The notes below the pieces were generated by a model. That model was not told the DNA's origin. It saw nothing but the letters and a program-made list of their open reading frames with translations, and searched no databases. Below are positions 44,868 to 54,545 of a stretch of DNA of 64,000 bases, piece by piece. The translations under genes and the position numbers were made by a program. Positions within the stretch are counted from its first letter, which is position 1, and each line of letters opens with the position of its first letter. Location: contig DCBA01000098.1 of assembly GCA_002313255.1 (NCBI GenBank), forward strand, positions 1-64,000, given 5' to 3'. Source of the DNA: Gammaproteobacteria bacterium UBA1119 (GTDB lineage Bacteria > Pseudomonadota > Gammaproteobacteria > Pseudomonadales > Azotimanducaceae).

Positions 44868-45898
44868 ACGCCAGACGTTTCGAGCTCGTATCCGTTCATC
44901 GTAACGACACATTTCCCAACGACTTCTCGGTTTTCGAGCATACGCATCGCATCAACAGCACGTTCGAGAGGAAATCCCGCGCACACGTGTGGATCAATGA
45001 GACCATCGTTAGCCAACTGGTACAGTTCATTGTGGAATTTCCGACCCAACTTGGGATCTCGCCGACCCACCTCTCCCGCTCGAACGCCAATGACCGCAAT
45101 TTGTTTTATTAGGATCAAATTCACGGCGGCTTGGGGCCAACGGCCGCTGGTAAACCCGATGGTTAGAATACGTCCACCCCAATTGACACAGCGCATGGAC
45201 TCGTCGAATACATCGCCTCCCACTGGATCGTAAATAACGTCAGCGCCACCCGTTCCCGTAATCGACTTCACCCGATCCCGAAAACCGCCAAGTGAGCCAT
45301 CCACTTGGGTGTAGTTGATAACTTCATCCGCGCCACGACTTTTAACAACTGCCAACTTGGCATCGGTCCCGCCCGTGCCAATAACCCGTGCACCCAGATG
45401 TTTACCGATGTCGACAGCCGCCATCCCGACGCCACCGGTCGCCCCATGCACCATGAGCCATTCATCCGGCTGCAAATTTCCCCGATGCGTCAGCGCGACG
45501 TAGGCCGTCTGATATGCCGTCCCATATGACGCTGCTTTGGCATACGTCATAGAACCCGGTATCGCATTGATCGCATCTGCGGACACATTCAATCTCTCCG
45601 CAAAGCAACCGTGACGAGACCCAAAAACAACACGATCGCCCACCTCTACACCAGACACGTCTGAACCGACTACAACCACGTCTCCCGACGCTTCACCTCC
45701 CGGCGCAAATGGCAATGGCGGTTTAAACTGGTATTTCCCCTGAATCATCAGCAGATCCGGGAAGTTGACCGAGCAGGCCTTCACATTGATCTGCACTTCG
45801 CCTGGTCCAGGATCTTCGACCAATACCGTGTCGAGTGTAATACTGCCGATGTCCTCGCTGATGGCGTGGCAGCGATATGCGCGGGTCTCTCTAACCAT
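44864..45898 (-). CDS. NADPH:quinone oxidoreductase-like MDR protein
   Basis: Zinc-free medium-chain reductase of 344 residues. VNFPDLLMIQGKYQFKPPLPF is the family's start, LMVHGATGGVGMAAVDIGKHLGARVIGT binds NADPH and DVIYDPVGGDVFDESMRCVNWGGRILTIG closes the Rossmann part. It contains no cysteine cluster for zinc. Members reduce quinones or alpha,beta-enoyl compounds. A related protein is at 62.9 kb. Confidence 0.92.
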   Translation of the reverse strand: MVRETRAYRCHAISEDIGSITLDTVLVEDPGPGEVQINVKACSVNFPDLLMIQGKYQFKPPLPFAPGGEASGDVVVVGSDVSGVEVGDRVVFGSRHGCFAERLNVSADAINAIPGSMTYAKAASYGTAYQTAYVALTHRGNLQPDEWLMVHGATGGVGMAAVDIGKHLGARVIGTGGTDAKLAVVKSRGADEVINYTQVDGSLGGFRDRVKSITGTGGADVIYDPVGGDVFDESMRCVNWGGRILTIGFTSGRWPQAAVNLILIKQIAVIGVRAGEVGRRDPKLGRKFHNELYQLANDGLIDPHVCAGFPLERAVDAMRMLENREVVGKCVVTMNGYELETSGV

Positions 45899-45944
45899 CG
45901 GCTATACCCAGTTATTTCGATGACTTGGACAGAAGCAAGCGCCC

Positions 45945-46724
45945 TTAGATTATTTGCGCCACAGCCCGTCGAGCCATGACCCCGACAAGGTGCCCCCGAT
46001 ATTCAGCAGATGCATGAATGTCGCTGTTGAATTCCGTGTAATCGACCTCCAATCCGTCCAACGCCGCGACGGAGAAATTGTCTGCCAACGCTTGTTCAAA
46101 ATTACGCTGTCGGTAGGCACAGGGTCCGGCACCCGTCACCCCGACCCGAACGTCGCCATTCGTTTCAGCAACCATCACACCGACCACCGCGTAACGAGAC
46201 GCTGGGTTTGGAAACTTCTCGTACGCTGCACGTCCGGGCAGCGGAAACGTAACGCTCGTTACGATTGCGCCAGGTTTTAGCGCGGTTTCAAAAAGACCCT
46301 GGAAGTAATCGTCGGCATCGATCGCCCCGGCCGTGGTATTGATCGTTGCACCCAGCGCCACAACTGCCGCGGGGTAATCGGCTCCCGGATCGCTGTTTGC
46401 GATTGATCCTCCGATCGTGCCGCGATTACGGACTTGCGCGTCACCAATTGCCAACGCCAGATTCGACAAAGACAAAATTTCGTTTCCGGCGGCAACCTCG
46501 GAGTGCAGAGTTAACGCCCCAATGGTCAAACTATCGTCAGCGAGCTCGATACCTGAAAGAGCAAGCCCGGAAAGGTCGATGACGTCCGTTGGCGACGCAA
46601 GACGTGCTTTCAACGTTGGAATTAGTGTCATCCCACCTGAGAGGTACACCCCGTCTTCAGCGTCAGCCATCATCTGCTGAGCCGCAGCCATATCATCGGG
46701 TTTGTGATAGTTAAAACGGTACAT
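45945..46724 (-). CDS. CO dehydrogenase-like FAD subunit (CoxM type)
   Basis: Medium subunit of a xanthine-dehydrogenase-family enzyme, 259 residues. The FAD signatures LSGGMTLIPTLKARLASP and RNRGTIGGSIANSDPGADYPA are present, and the C-terminal CO-dehydrogenase flavoprotein domain follows. The ATG at 46724 has AAGGAGA upstream; the longer reading begins inside coxL. Last gene of a minus-strand G-S-L-M order. Confidence 0.92.
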   Translation of the reverse strand: MYRFNYHKPDDMAAAQQMMADAEDGVYLSGGMTLIPTLKARLASPTDVIDLSGLALSGIELADDSLTIGALTLHSEVAAGNEILSLSNLALAIGDAQVRNRGTIGGSIANSDPGADYPAAVVALGATINTTAGAIDADDYFQGLFETALKPGAIVTSVTFPLPGRAAYEKFPNPASRYAVVGVMVAETNGDVRVGVTGAGPCAYRQRNFEQALADNFSVAALDGLEVDYTEFNSDIHASAEYRGHLVGVMARRAVAQII

Positions 46725-46726
46725 GT

Positions 46727-49075
46727 CTATTCTCCTTCCATCGCACGCCACACCGTCTCGGGCGTCGCCGGCATCGGCACATCAACAACCCCCAGCGCAT
46801 CGGTCAACGCATTCATTACTGCTGCGGTCGAACCTATGGCTCCGGCTTCACCGCAGCCTTTAGCTCCCAACGGATTGTGCGTACACGGAGTCACGGTGGT
46901 ATCGACGACAAAATTGGGCATGTCGTCGGCTCTTGGCATCGTATAGTCCATGTACGAACCCGTCACCAACTGTCCAGACTCATCGTAAATACCGTGTTCA
47001 AGCAAGGCCTGGCCAATCCCTTGGGCAAGTCCTCCATGGACCTGACCAGCAACGATCATCGGATTAATAATCTCACCAAAATCGTCTACTGCGACGAAGT
47101 TGACGATTTCCACTTTTCCAGTTTCGGGATCCACTTCGACTTCACAGATATGAGCACCCGCAGGATAGGTAAAATTCTCCGGATCATAGAACGCTTTTTC
47201 GGACAATCCGGGTTCAAGTTCATCCAACGGGTAATTACCGGGCACGTAGGCGGAGAAAGCGACTTCTGGAAACGTGATCGATTGGTTTGAATCCGTGACC
47301 GAAAAGGTGCCTTCCTCAAAATCAACATTTTCCTCGGTACTTTCAAGCATGTGCGCCGCGATTTTCCGGCTCTTGGCAATGACTTTGTCTGTCGCTTTCA
47401 CGATCGCAGATCCGCCCACCACAAGCGAACGAGAACCGTAGGTGCCAAGGCCATAGTCGGAACGTCCGGTGTCGCCATGGACGACATCCACGTTTTCGAA
47501 AGGAATTCCAAGCTTGTCTGAAACAATCTGCGCGAAAGTTGTTTCATGTCCCTGGCCGTGGCTATGACAGCCCGTCATGACACTCACCGATCCCGTGACG
47601 TCAACGCGTACTTCAGCGGATTCAAATAGACCGACGCCTGCACCGAGTGAAATGGCCACCTGCGATGGCGCCAGGCCGCAGGCTTCGATGTAACAAGAAA
47701 ATCCGATACCCCTTTTTTTGCCATTCGCTTCGGAAGACGCTTTCCGTTCGGCAAAGTCATCATAGCCGATGAGTTCTATCGCTTTCTTCAGACTCGCGTC
47801 GTAATCCCCAGTGTCGTATGTCAGTGCGACCGGAGTTTCATAGGGAAAATCTTCCGGCTGGATAAAGTTAAGCCGCCGGATATCCGCAGGATCTTTTCCG
47901 AGTTCGCGAGCCGCCGTTTCGACCAAGCGTTCAACAACGTAGGTCGCCTCGGGTCTGCCTGCCCCTCGATACGCGTCGACGGGCGCGGTGTTGGTAAATA
48001 CTGACTGCACTTCGACATAAATTGCCGGCGTTCGATACTGCCCTGCTAGAAGCGTGCCGTAGAGGTAGGTGGGAACACTCGAGGCAAAGAGCGACAGATA
48101 AGCGCCCATATTGGCAACCGTCTTGACACGCAACCCCACAAACGTTCCGTCCGCGTTCAATGCGAGTTCAGCCCTCGTACGATGGTCTCTGCCGTGCGCA
48201 TCCGCGAGGAAAGACTCGGATCGATCGGCTCGCCACTTGATCGCACGAGCCAATTTTCCAGCTGCCCATATCACCGCTGTCTCTTCCGCGTATACAAAGA
48301 TCTTGGAACCGAAACCACCGCCGACATCAGGAGCGATGACACGTAATTTCGACTCAGCCGCAACGTTAACGAACGCGGCGAGAACTAGACGCGCCAGATG
48401 GGGGTTTTGCGACGTTGTGTATAACGTGTAATTCCCCGTAGCAGCCTCATACATGCCCACCGCTGCACGAGGTTCCATGGCATTCGGAATTAGGCGATTG
48501 TTGACAATGTCGAGTGACGTCACATGGTCGGCAGAAGCAAAGGCAGCGTCGGTGGCCTCGCGATCGCCGAGTTCCCAGTCATAGCATTGATTGCCGGGCA
48601 CGGCCTCGTGAATCTGGTCCGCGCCATGTGCGGACGCAAGATCAACCACGGCCGGGATTTCATTGAAATCGGCGGTAACGGCTTCGGCTCCGTCTCGCGC
48701 CGCTTGCAGCGTCTCTGCAACAACCATCGCGTAGGGCTCTCCAACGTAGTTAACGACGGAAACCGCAACCGGCGGATGCGGTGGTTGGATCATGTCGGAA
48801 CCGTCCTTGGACTTGACCATCCATCCACAGGGCAAATCCCCGATCCCATCAGCGGCCAGATCGGCGCCCGTATACGCTGCCATGACACCCTCCATCGCTA
48901 ACGCAGAACTCACATCGATCGAACGGATTTCGGCGCGTGGATACATCGACCGGACAAATACTGCGTAAAGCTGTCCCGGCTGGTTGATATCGTCGGTGTA
49001 ATGCCCTGCCCCCGTGATGAATCGCGCATCTTCTTTGCGCTTTACCGACGCACCAATACCTGTTTCGCTGGTCAT
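46727..49075 (-). CDS. Molybdenum hydroxylase large subunit, form II CoxL-like
   Basis: Catalytic molybdopterin subunit, 782 residues. GGGFGSKIF near 252 and the terminal [12 protein letters not shown] with the active-site Glu are present. The active-site loop at 368-374 is AYRGAGR, the form II sequence; true CO dehydrogenases (form I) have AYRCSFR. It therefore probably oxidises another small carbonyl or N-heterocyclic compound. A clear AAGGAG precedes the ATG. Operon with coxS, coxM and a CoxG-like gene; no XdhC or CoxF chaperone is adjacent. Confidence 0.93.
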   Translation of the reverse strand: MTSETGIGASVKRKEDARFITGAGHYTDDINQPGQLYAVFVRSMYPRAEIRSIDVSSALAMEGVMAAYTGADLAADGIGDLPCGWMVKSKDGSDMIQPPHPPVAVSVVNYVGEPYAMVVAETLQAARDGAEAVTADFNEIPAVVDLASAHGADQIHEAVPGNQCYDWELGDREATDAAFASADHVTSLDIVNNRLIPNAMEPRAAVGMYEAATGNYTLYTTSQNPHLARLVLAAFVNVAAESKLRVIAPDVGGGFGSKIFVYAEETAVIWAAGKLARAIKWRADRSESFLADAHGRDHRTRAELALNADGTFVGLRVKTVANMGAYLSLFASSVPTYLYGTLLAGQYRTPAIYVEVQSVFTNTAPVDAYRGAGRPEATYVVERLVETAARELGKDPADIRRLNFIQPEDFPYETPVALTYDTGDYDASLKKAIELIGYDDFAERKASSEANGKKRGIGFSCYIEACGLAPSQVAISLGAGVGLFESAEVRVDVTGSVSVMTGCHSHGQGHETTFAQIVSDKLGIPFENVDVVHGDTGRSDYGLGTYGSRSLVVGGSAIVKATDKVIAKSRKIAAHMLESTEENVDFEEGTFSVTDSNQSITFPEVAFSAYVPGNYPLDELEPGLSEKAFYDPENFTYPAGAHICEVEVDPETGKVEIVNFVAVDDFGEIINPMIVAGQVHGGLAQGIGQALLEHGIYDESGQLVTGSYMDYTMPRADDMPNFVVDTTVTPCTHNPLGAKGCGEAGAIGSTAAVMNALTDALGVVDVPMPATPETVWRAMEGE

Positions 49076-49087
49076 CTGTTGTGCTCC

Positions 49088-49546
49088 TTACATCTTGTCT
49101 TGAGCGTCAAGTACGGCTTTGACGATGTTGTGGTATCCCGTGCATCGACACAGATTACCTTCGAGGCCTTCGCGCACGGACCGTTCATCCAACGGTTTAC
49201 CTTTTTCTACGAGGTCGATCGCACTCATGATCATGCCCGGCGTACAAAATCCGCATTGCAACGCATGGTTTTCGCGGAATGCTTCTTGCATTGGATGCAG
49301 CGCATCGACGGTCCCGATACCTTCGATGGTCGTAATATCCGCACCGTCTGCCTGGCCTGCCAGCACCGTGCACGATTTCACGGAACGTCCGTTCATGTGA
49401 ATGGTACAGGCACCGCATTGACTGGTATCACAACCGACATGCGTTCCCGTAAGGTTCAAACGCTCGCGTATTATTTCAACCAGCAAGCTATTGTCTGGCA
49501 CATCGGTCGTGTGCTCTGTGCCGTTGACTGTTAAAGAAATTTCCAC
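49088..49546 (-). CDS. 2Fe-2S subunit of the molybdenum hydroxylase (CoxS type)
   Basis: Small subunit of 152 residues that carries two 2Fe-2S clusters: plant-type ligands C39, C44, C47 and C59, and the second cluster C98, C101, C133 and C135 ([18 protein letters not shown]). TAGGAGA precedes the ATG. It transfers electrons between the Mo and FAD subunits. Confidence 0.95.
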   Translation of the reverse strand: MEISLTVNGTEHTTDVPDNSLLVEIIRERLNLTGTHVGCDTSQCGACTIHMNGRSVKSCTVLAGQADGADITTIEGIGTVDALHPMQEAFRENHALQCGFCTPGMIMSAIDLVEKGKPLDERSVREGLEGNLCRCTGYHNIVKAVLDAQDKM

Positions 49547-49559
49547 ATAGTTCTCCTAC

Positions 49560-50006
49560 CTAAATCGTGTCCGCCCAGCGTTCGCTGAACCTCGAAAAAA
49601 AACCGTCCGCCATCTTGCGACCGGCGGCGGTGATAAGCCGAGACCCCATTTGCGCGAGTTTCCCGCCCACATTGCCTTCAACTCGATACGATAAGAGGGT
49701 CGCATTTTGGTCTTCTGCTAGCTCGACTTCCGCACGCCCTTTACCGAAACCCTGCATACCCCCCTTCACACTGACTTCGAGGGAGTAGCTTTCTGGTGGA
49801 TTTCGATCCGACACTTCAATGGTGGCCTTGAACTTTGTTTTTACCGGTCCGAGTTTTGCAGTGATGTTCGCGTCAAATCGATGATCCGATAATTTGGTTA
49901 CGGACTCACAACCTTCAATACATGCCGCCAAGACGTCGGCATCATTGAGCGCATCCCACACGACGGCTCTTGCAGCCAGAATCCGGTATTGGCCGGATTG
50001 TTCCAA
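49560..50006 (-). CDS. CoxG-family SRPBCC protein
   Basis: A 148-residue START/SRPBCC-like protein of the CO dehydrogenase subunit G family, found with form I and II enzymes and thought to help place them at the membrane. LEQSGQYRILAARAVVWDALNDADVLAACI is the family start, with KLGPVKTKFKATIEV and VGGKLAQMGSRLI later. The TTG at 50006 with GGGGGAAG upstream is chosen; a longer reading to 50135 runs antisense into the next gene and has no homology. First gene of the coxG-S-L-M set. Confidence 0.88.
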   Translation of the reverse strand: MEQSGQYRILAARAVVWDALNDADVLAACIEGCESVTKLSDHRFDANITAKLGPVKTKFKATIEVSDRNPPESYSLEVSVKGGMQGFGKGRAEVELAEDQNATLLSYRVEGNVGGKLAQMGSRLITAAGRKMADGFFSRFSERWADTI

Positions 50007-50074
50007 GGTTCTTCCCCCGAAGCCTACGAAACGATCAACTACTCTCGCATAATCTTCCACAGGGGGAAACGGGT

Positions 50075-51247
50075 ATGACACTTCCATTAGCACATATAAA
50101 GGTCTTGGATTTAACCAGGGTACGGGCCGGGCCAACCGCAGTCAGACAGTTGGCTGACTGGGGCGCTGACGTAATCAAAATCGAACAGCCCGGTGATGGT
50201 GGCGGAACATTAGGAGGCGCTCGTCATGGCCCCGATTTCCAAAACCTTCACCGAAACAAACGCAGTCTCTCCCTGAACCTCAAATCCGATCAAGGTCGGG
50301 AAATTTTCTTCAAATTGGTCAACGACGCCGACGTGGTCGTCGAAAATTATCGACCGGACGTCAAATTCCGTTTGGGTATCGATTACGAGAAAGTGAAGGC
50401 CGTCAATCCTCGCGTCGTTTACGCAAGCATCTCGGGTTTCGGTCAAGACGGTCCCTACGGACATCTGCCCGGATTCGATCAAGTCGCGCAAGGCATGGGC
50501 GGTCTGATGTCGATTACAGGTTTGCCGGGGCAAGGCCCGGTCCGCGCTGGCATTCCCGTCGCAGACCTGTCCGCCGGGCTATATACAGCTCTCGGAATTC
50601 TTACCGCGCTCATTGGTCGGCAACATACCGGTACCGGGCAATGGGTGCAGGCTTCGCTGCTTGAGGCGCAGATCGCGATGCTCGATTTTCAAGCTGAGCG
50701 CTGGCTGTTGGACGGTGAAGTCGCTCCGCAGGCAGGTAACAATCACCCCACAGGAATCCCAACGGGGGTTTTCGCGACCGCTGATGGGCACATCAACATC
50801 GCGGCGACGGGGGCCGCCATTTACGAGCGGTTCTGTGAGGTCATGCAGCGCCCCGACTGGTTGACCGACGAACGTTTTCGTTCCCCAGGGGCCCGATCGA
50901 AAAACCGCGACGCAATGAACGCAGAAATCGAGGCAATTACCGTTGGCCGATCCTGCGAAACGTGGGTCAAGGCCTTTAATGCTACAGGCGTACCGGCGGG
51001 GTATATTTACTCGATCGACGAGGTCTTCAACGATCCTCAGGTGAAACACTTGCAGATGGCCTCCCCCGTTCACCATCCTGAGCTCGGCGATATAAGCCTC
51101 GTCGCCCAGCCGGTGACACTCTCTGACGCACCATTTCGTATCCGGTCAGCAACGCCGGAGCTTGGGGAGCACACCGACGAGGTGCTCGGCGCAATCGGTT
51201 ACACCGATGGTGAAATTGAGCAGTTCCGTCTTAACGAAGTCGTGTAG
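50075..51247 (+). CDS. Family III CoA-transferase (CaiB/BaiF type)
   Basis: A 390-residue member: HIKVLDLTRVRAGPTAVRQLADWGADVIKIEQP, SLSLNLKSDQGREIF, the catalytic Asp in GFDQVAQGMGGLMSITG and GEHTDEVL at the end. GGGGGAAACGGGT precedes the ATG at 50075; an upstream extension to 49970 is not supported. It diverges from the coxG-S-L-M operon, which hints that a CoA-activated acid is linked to the hydroxylase's substrate. Confidence 0.92.
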   Translation: MTLPLAHIKVLDLTRVRAGPTAVRQLADWGADVIKIEQPGDGGGTLGGARHGPDFQNLHRNKRSLSLNLKSDQGREIFFKLVNDADVVVENYRPDVKFRLGIDYEKVKAVNPRVVYASISGFGQDGPYGHLPGFDQVAQGMGGLMSITGLPGQGPVRAGIPVADLSAGLYTALGILTALIGRQHTGTGQWVQASLLEAQIAMLDFQAERWLLDGEVAPQAGNNHPTGIPTGVFATADGHINIAATGAAIYERFCEVMQRPDWLTDERFRSPGARSKNRDAMNAEIEAITVGRSCETWVKAFNATGVPAGYIYSIDEVFNDPQVKHLQMASPVHHPELGDISLVAQPVTLSDAPFRIRSATPELGEHTDEVLGAIGYTDGEIEQFRLNEVV

Positions 51248-51248
51248 C

Positions 51249-51818
51249 GTGAAGCGAATCTGCGTCAATTGCGGTTCCAGCGAAGGCAAAAACCCCGCCT
51301 ACCGGCAAGCCGCACATACCCTTGGCAATGAACTCGCAAAGAGAGACATCGGACTTGTCTACGGGGGTGCCCGAGTCGGGCTCATGGGTGCAGTCGCCGA
51401 CGCAGTTCTTGCAGCGGGCGGAGAAGTCATTGGCATCATCACTCGCGATCTGGACGATATTGTCGGGCATGAGAATCTAACGAGCCTCGAAATCGTCGAT
51501 ACGATGCATGATCGTAAACGCCGATTCGCCGATTTGAGTGACGGCTACATTGCCATGCCCGGGGGCTTTGGAACCCTCGAGGAAATATTCGAGGCAATTA
51601 CATGGAATCAACTGCACATTCAGGAACGACCAACAGGTCTGCTCAACACCGCCGGTTACTTCGACGCGCTGTTCGTATTCTTAGATCACGCCGCACAAGA
51701 AGGGATGATTCGTGATGAACACCGACAGAGTGTCCTCGTCGCTTCCCAACCCGACCAATTAATCAATCAAATGGCGACTTACCGGTACCCAAGCGTCGGG
51801 AAATGGGTCAAACAATAA
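51249..51818 (+). CDS. LOG-family protein (nucleoside 5'-monophosphate phosphoribohydrolase type)
   Basis: A 189-residue Rossmann protein. GGARVGLMGAVADAVLAAGG and the active-site motif PGGFGTLEE with Arg in HDRKRRF define the LOG/TIGR00730 family, which removes ribose 5-phosphate from nucleotides and includes cytokinin-activating enzymes. The GTG start lies one base after the CoA-transferase stop, so they are coupled; that pairing has no obvious metabolic sense. Confidence 0.93.
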   Translation: MKRICVNCGSSEGKNPAYRQAAHTLGNELAKRDIGLVYGGARVGLMGAVADAVLAAGGEVIGIITRDLDDIVGHENLTSLEIVDTMHDRKRRFADLSDGYIAMPGGFGTLEEIFEAITWNQLHIQERPTGLLNTAGYFDALFVFLDHAAQEGMIRDEHRQSVLVASQPDQLINQMATYRYPSVGKWVKQ

Positions 51819-51832
51819 GCGGGGAGTGGACT

Positions 51833-52915
51833 TCATCGCATGTAAGGGAGCTGGTCCATCGGATTTGTCTCAGAAAAAATTACGTCGAGACGACCGAATA
51901 AAATATCCTTCCAATCGAGTCCCAGATCGGTGATTTCCAATTTGAGGCGATCAATTTCTGTCGCGCAAGCGATGGTATGAGTGGCAAGCGAGATCAGGTG
52001 GCCCGTTAACGCGTCTTGCCTTAACTCATGGATTCCATACTCGCCGACGCCTCCTTCACGTAAATCCTCGAGGTAGTTCTCCATAAGCCGCTCCTCGTTC
52101 TCCTGACGTGTGTCGGTTGAAAGCCCAGCCAACATAATCCGAGCGACATCCCATGCGCCAGGTGCCACCATAGGAAATTGCCAGTCAATCACCGCGAAGC
52201 GTCCGCCACCCAGCTCGTTTGGGAAAAACATTTGTTTGGGATGAAAATCGCCATGCACCAACGCGTACGGCCGGGAATCGACCCACTCCAAGAATTGAGG
52301 TACGCGATCGCGATCGAGCCAGTGCCGCAGTACGTCTTCACAGAGAGGCGTCATGGCGTTGTCCAACGCGAGTGGCAAAGACGCTTTCGCGTTACTTGCG
52401 ACGGCGTTGAAAAAAACGGGATCGCTTCGTCCCACAAGAAACGATTTATTCAGAAGCTCGGGGTTATTCCACCATCGCGCGTGAAATGGTCCGGCTGCAC
52501 AAAGCGCCGTTTCAACTTGGTCAAGCGTCGACGCCCAACTCGGCGATACGCCAGCTGAGAGGTCCTCTAACAACAACACGACTTCCTGCCCATCGGCGCT
52601 AGCCGAACTGTGGTAACACGCGGGTACCGGCATACCGCCATCCCCAAATTCCGCATAAAACTTCGCTTCACGGCGATACAGGTCAAATGCGACAGCAACA
52701 CCTCGCGTGGCTTCGGCCTTTGCCGTGAACTTCGCGATCATCCGGTTGGGTAAATCCGTATCACCTCGGTACGTTAGATCGACACTCGCGACATCGGCCG
52801 TCTGGCCGGGGGTCGTCAAGTACTCGACGTGGGCACCAATCACTTCGGCACCTCCGAGCTCCAGCACGTCATTAAACCAAGCAATATCGAAATCTTCAGG
52901 GCCTTTGGGGATCAC
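51833..52915 (-). CDS. Aminoglycoside-phosphotransferase-fold kinase, ecdysteroid/choline-kinase-like
   Basis: Protein-kinase-like phosphotransferase of 360 residues. The catalytic loop is LVHGDFHPKQMFF and the metal-binding motif VIDWQFPMVAPGAWDVA; an N-lobe Lys lies in MIAKFTAK. The sequence type (LLLEDLSAG, FHARWWNNPEL) is the EcKinase-like group common in marine and actinobacterial genomes, usually next to CoA-ligases or CoA-transferases. Acceptor substrate unknown. GTG start without a strong ribosome-binding site. Confidence 0.82.
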   Translation of the reverse strand: MIPKGPEDFDIAWFNDVLELGGAEVIGAHVEYLTTPGQTADVASVDLTYRGDTDLPNRMIAKFTAKAEATRGVAVAFDLYRREAKFYAEFGDGGMPVPACYHSSASADGQEVVLLLEDLSAGVSPSWASTLDQVETALCAAGPFHARWWNNPELLNKSFLVGRSDPVFFNAVASNAKASLPLALDNAMTPLCEDVLRHWLDRDRVPQFLEWVDSRPYALVHGDFHPKQMFFPNELGGGRFAVIDWQFPMVAPGAWDVARIMLAGLSTDTRQENEERLMENYLEDLREGGVGEYGIHELRQDALTGHLISLATHTIACATEIDRLKLEITDLGLDWKDILFGRLDVIFSETNPMDQLPYMR

Positions 52916-52980
52916 AGTGAACTCATTCCACGTACACCCCCGAACATATCGCGTTTATCCGTTAAATCGAAGCGGCGCCA

Positions 52981-54477
52981 TCATTCGATGGCAGCTGTCG
53001 CATCGACCGAAACTTCATCCGGGAACAACTGATCAAGGGCAATCGAGCCACCATCTTCTTGCACCACTCGGCAATGCGCGCGTTGCAGTTCGCGGGGCTC
53101 CGTCACGCCACACGAATGCGCGATGACGCCAACTTCCTTCCGAATGCCTTGGGCGTATTCGTATACTCGACTGGCTTTATCCGTCGGATCAAGTCCCCGC
53201 TGTAATGACAGGTTGTGTGTGGTTACCCCGGTGGGGCAGGTGTTTTTGTGACACTGAAGCGCCTGGATGCAACCAAGCGCAAACATAAATCCGCGAGCAC
53301 AAACCACGAAATCCGCTCCAACGCAGATGGCCCACGCGACTTCTGCTGGGGTAATTAATTTGCCACTGGCGATAACTTTGATCCGGTCTTTCAAGCCGTG
53401 CCGATCGAGTAGGTCAACGACGCCCGGAAGACTTTCCTTGATCGGCAAACCCATGTAATCGATCAAGCTCATGGGTGCGGCGCCCGTGCCACCGTCTGCG
53501 CTGTCGACGGTAATGAAATCGGGCGCACTTTCGGCGCCTCGGATTTTGATTTCGTTACACAACGTCTCCAGCCAGTCGTAATTACCTACCACAGCCTTAA
53601 AACCAGTGGGCTTACCTGTGACCCGTCGAACGCGATCTATAAAGTCCAGGAGATCTGATACTGAATTGACCTCTCGATGCCGGTTCGGGCTAACGGAATC
53701 TTTCCCGGGAGTAATGAGCCGGATATTGGCGATTTCTTCGGTTACCTTTATAGCCGGCAAGATTCCGCCCTTTCCCGGTTTTGCGCCCTGCGACAACTTG
53801 ATTTCGAACATTCGTACCTGTTCGTGTGCAGCTACCCCCGCAAGTCGCTCTTCCGACAAATTTCCCGAGGCATCTCTGACGCCATAATTGGCGGTACCAA
53901 TCTGAAACACCAAGTCCGCGCCACCTTCCAAGTGTTGGGGCGCAAGCCCGCCTTCTCCCGTATTCATCCAAATGCCAGCCCGGCGAGCCCCATTCGAGAG
54001 CGCCAGAACGGCCGGTTTGGAGATCGCGCCGTAACTCATCCCGGAAATATGGAAGACCGACTGCGTCGTGTAGGGAGAATCTGCGAACGGCCCGAGGGTT
54101 ATCTCGGTGGTATCGACCGCGTCTTCCTTTAGGGTTGGAAAAGCACAATTGACGAAAATAACCGTGCCCACCGGGCGTAAATCGCGCGTCGAGCCAAAGG
54201 CAACAATGTTATTCTCGCCTTTCGCGGCCCGATACACCCAGGAGCGTTCAGCCCGATTGAACGGCATCTCCTCGCGGTCGAGCGCAAAAAAATACTGTCG
54301 AAAAAACTCCCCAAGGTGTTCAAACCAATACCTGAAACGCCCGATCACTGGAAAATTGCGCCGAATCGCATGCTTCTTTTGTACGCGGTCCAAAACATAG
54401 ACGACGGCGATGACCAGGATCCCCACACCAACGAGGAAAACGAATGACTGCGCCAAGACGTTAATCAGGGTGAGCAC
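52981..54477 (-). CDS. FMN-binding glutamate-synthase-like membrane-anchored protein
   Basis: A 498-residue protein with an N-terminal membrane span (LINVLAQSFVFLVGVGILVI) followed by a GltB-type TIM-barrel FMN domain: GGLAPQHLEGGADLVFQIGTANYG, PGKGGILPAIKV, DSADGGTGAAP and CIQALQCHKNTCPTGVTTHN, whose cysteines bind a 3Fe-4S cluster. It lacks the glutaminase and GltD partner, so it is a stand-alone GltS-like oxidoreductase. GGAGGG precedes the GTG. Confidence 0.92.
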   Translation of the reverse strand: MLTLINVLAQSFVFLVGVGILVIAVVYVLDRVQKKHAIRRNFPVIGRFRYWFEHLGEFFRQYFFALDREEMPFNRAERSWVYRAAKGENNIVAFGSTRDLRPVGTVIFVNCAFPTLKEDAVDTTEITLGPFADSPYTTQSVFHISGMSYGAISKPAVLALSNGARRAGIWMNTGEGGLAPQHLEGGADLVFQIGTANYGVRDASGNLSEERLAGVAAHEQVRMFEIKLSQGAKPGKGGILPAIKVTEEIANIRLITPGKDSVSPNRHREVNSVSDLLDFIDRVRRVTGKPTGFKAVVGNYDWLETLCNEIKIRGAESAPDFITVDSADGGTGAAPMSLIDYMGLPIKESLPGVVDLLDRHGLKDRIKVIASGKLITPAEVAWAICVGADFVVCARGFMFALGCIQALQCHKNTCPTGVTTHNLSLQRGLDPTDKASRVYEYAQGIRKEVGVIAHSCGVTEPRELQRAHCRVVQEDGGSIALDQLFPDEVSVDATAAIE

Positions 54478-54545
54478 ATACCCTCCGAAAAGTCCGCCCC
54501 GCGATTACACCTATTCCAACCATGACCCACGCGCATCAAACCGTC

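Noticed and set aside
46727..49075. Aerobic carbon monoxide dehydrogenase (form I CoxL)
   Set aside because: The active-site loop is AYRGAGR, not AYRCSFR, so CO oxidation should not be assumed.
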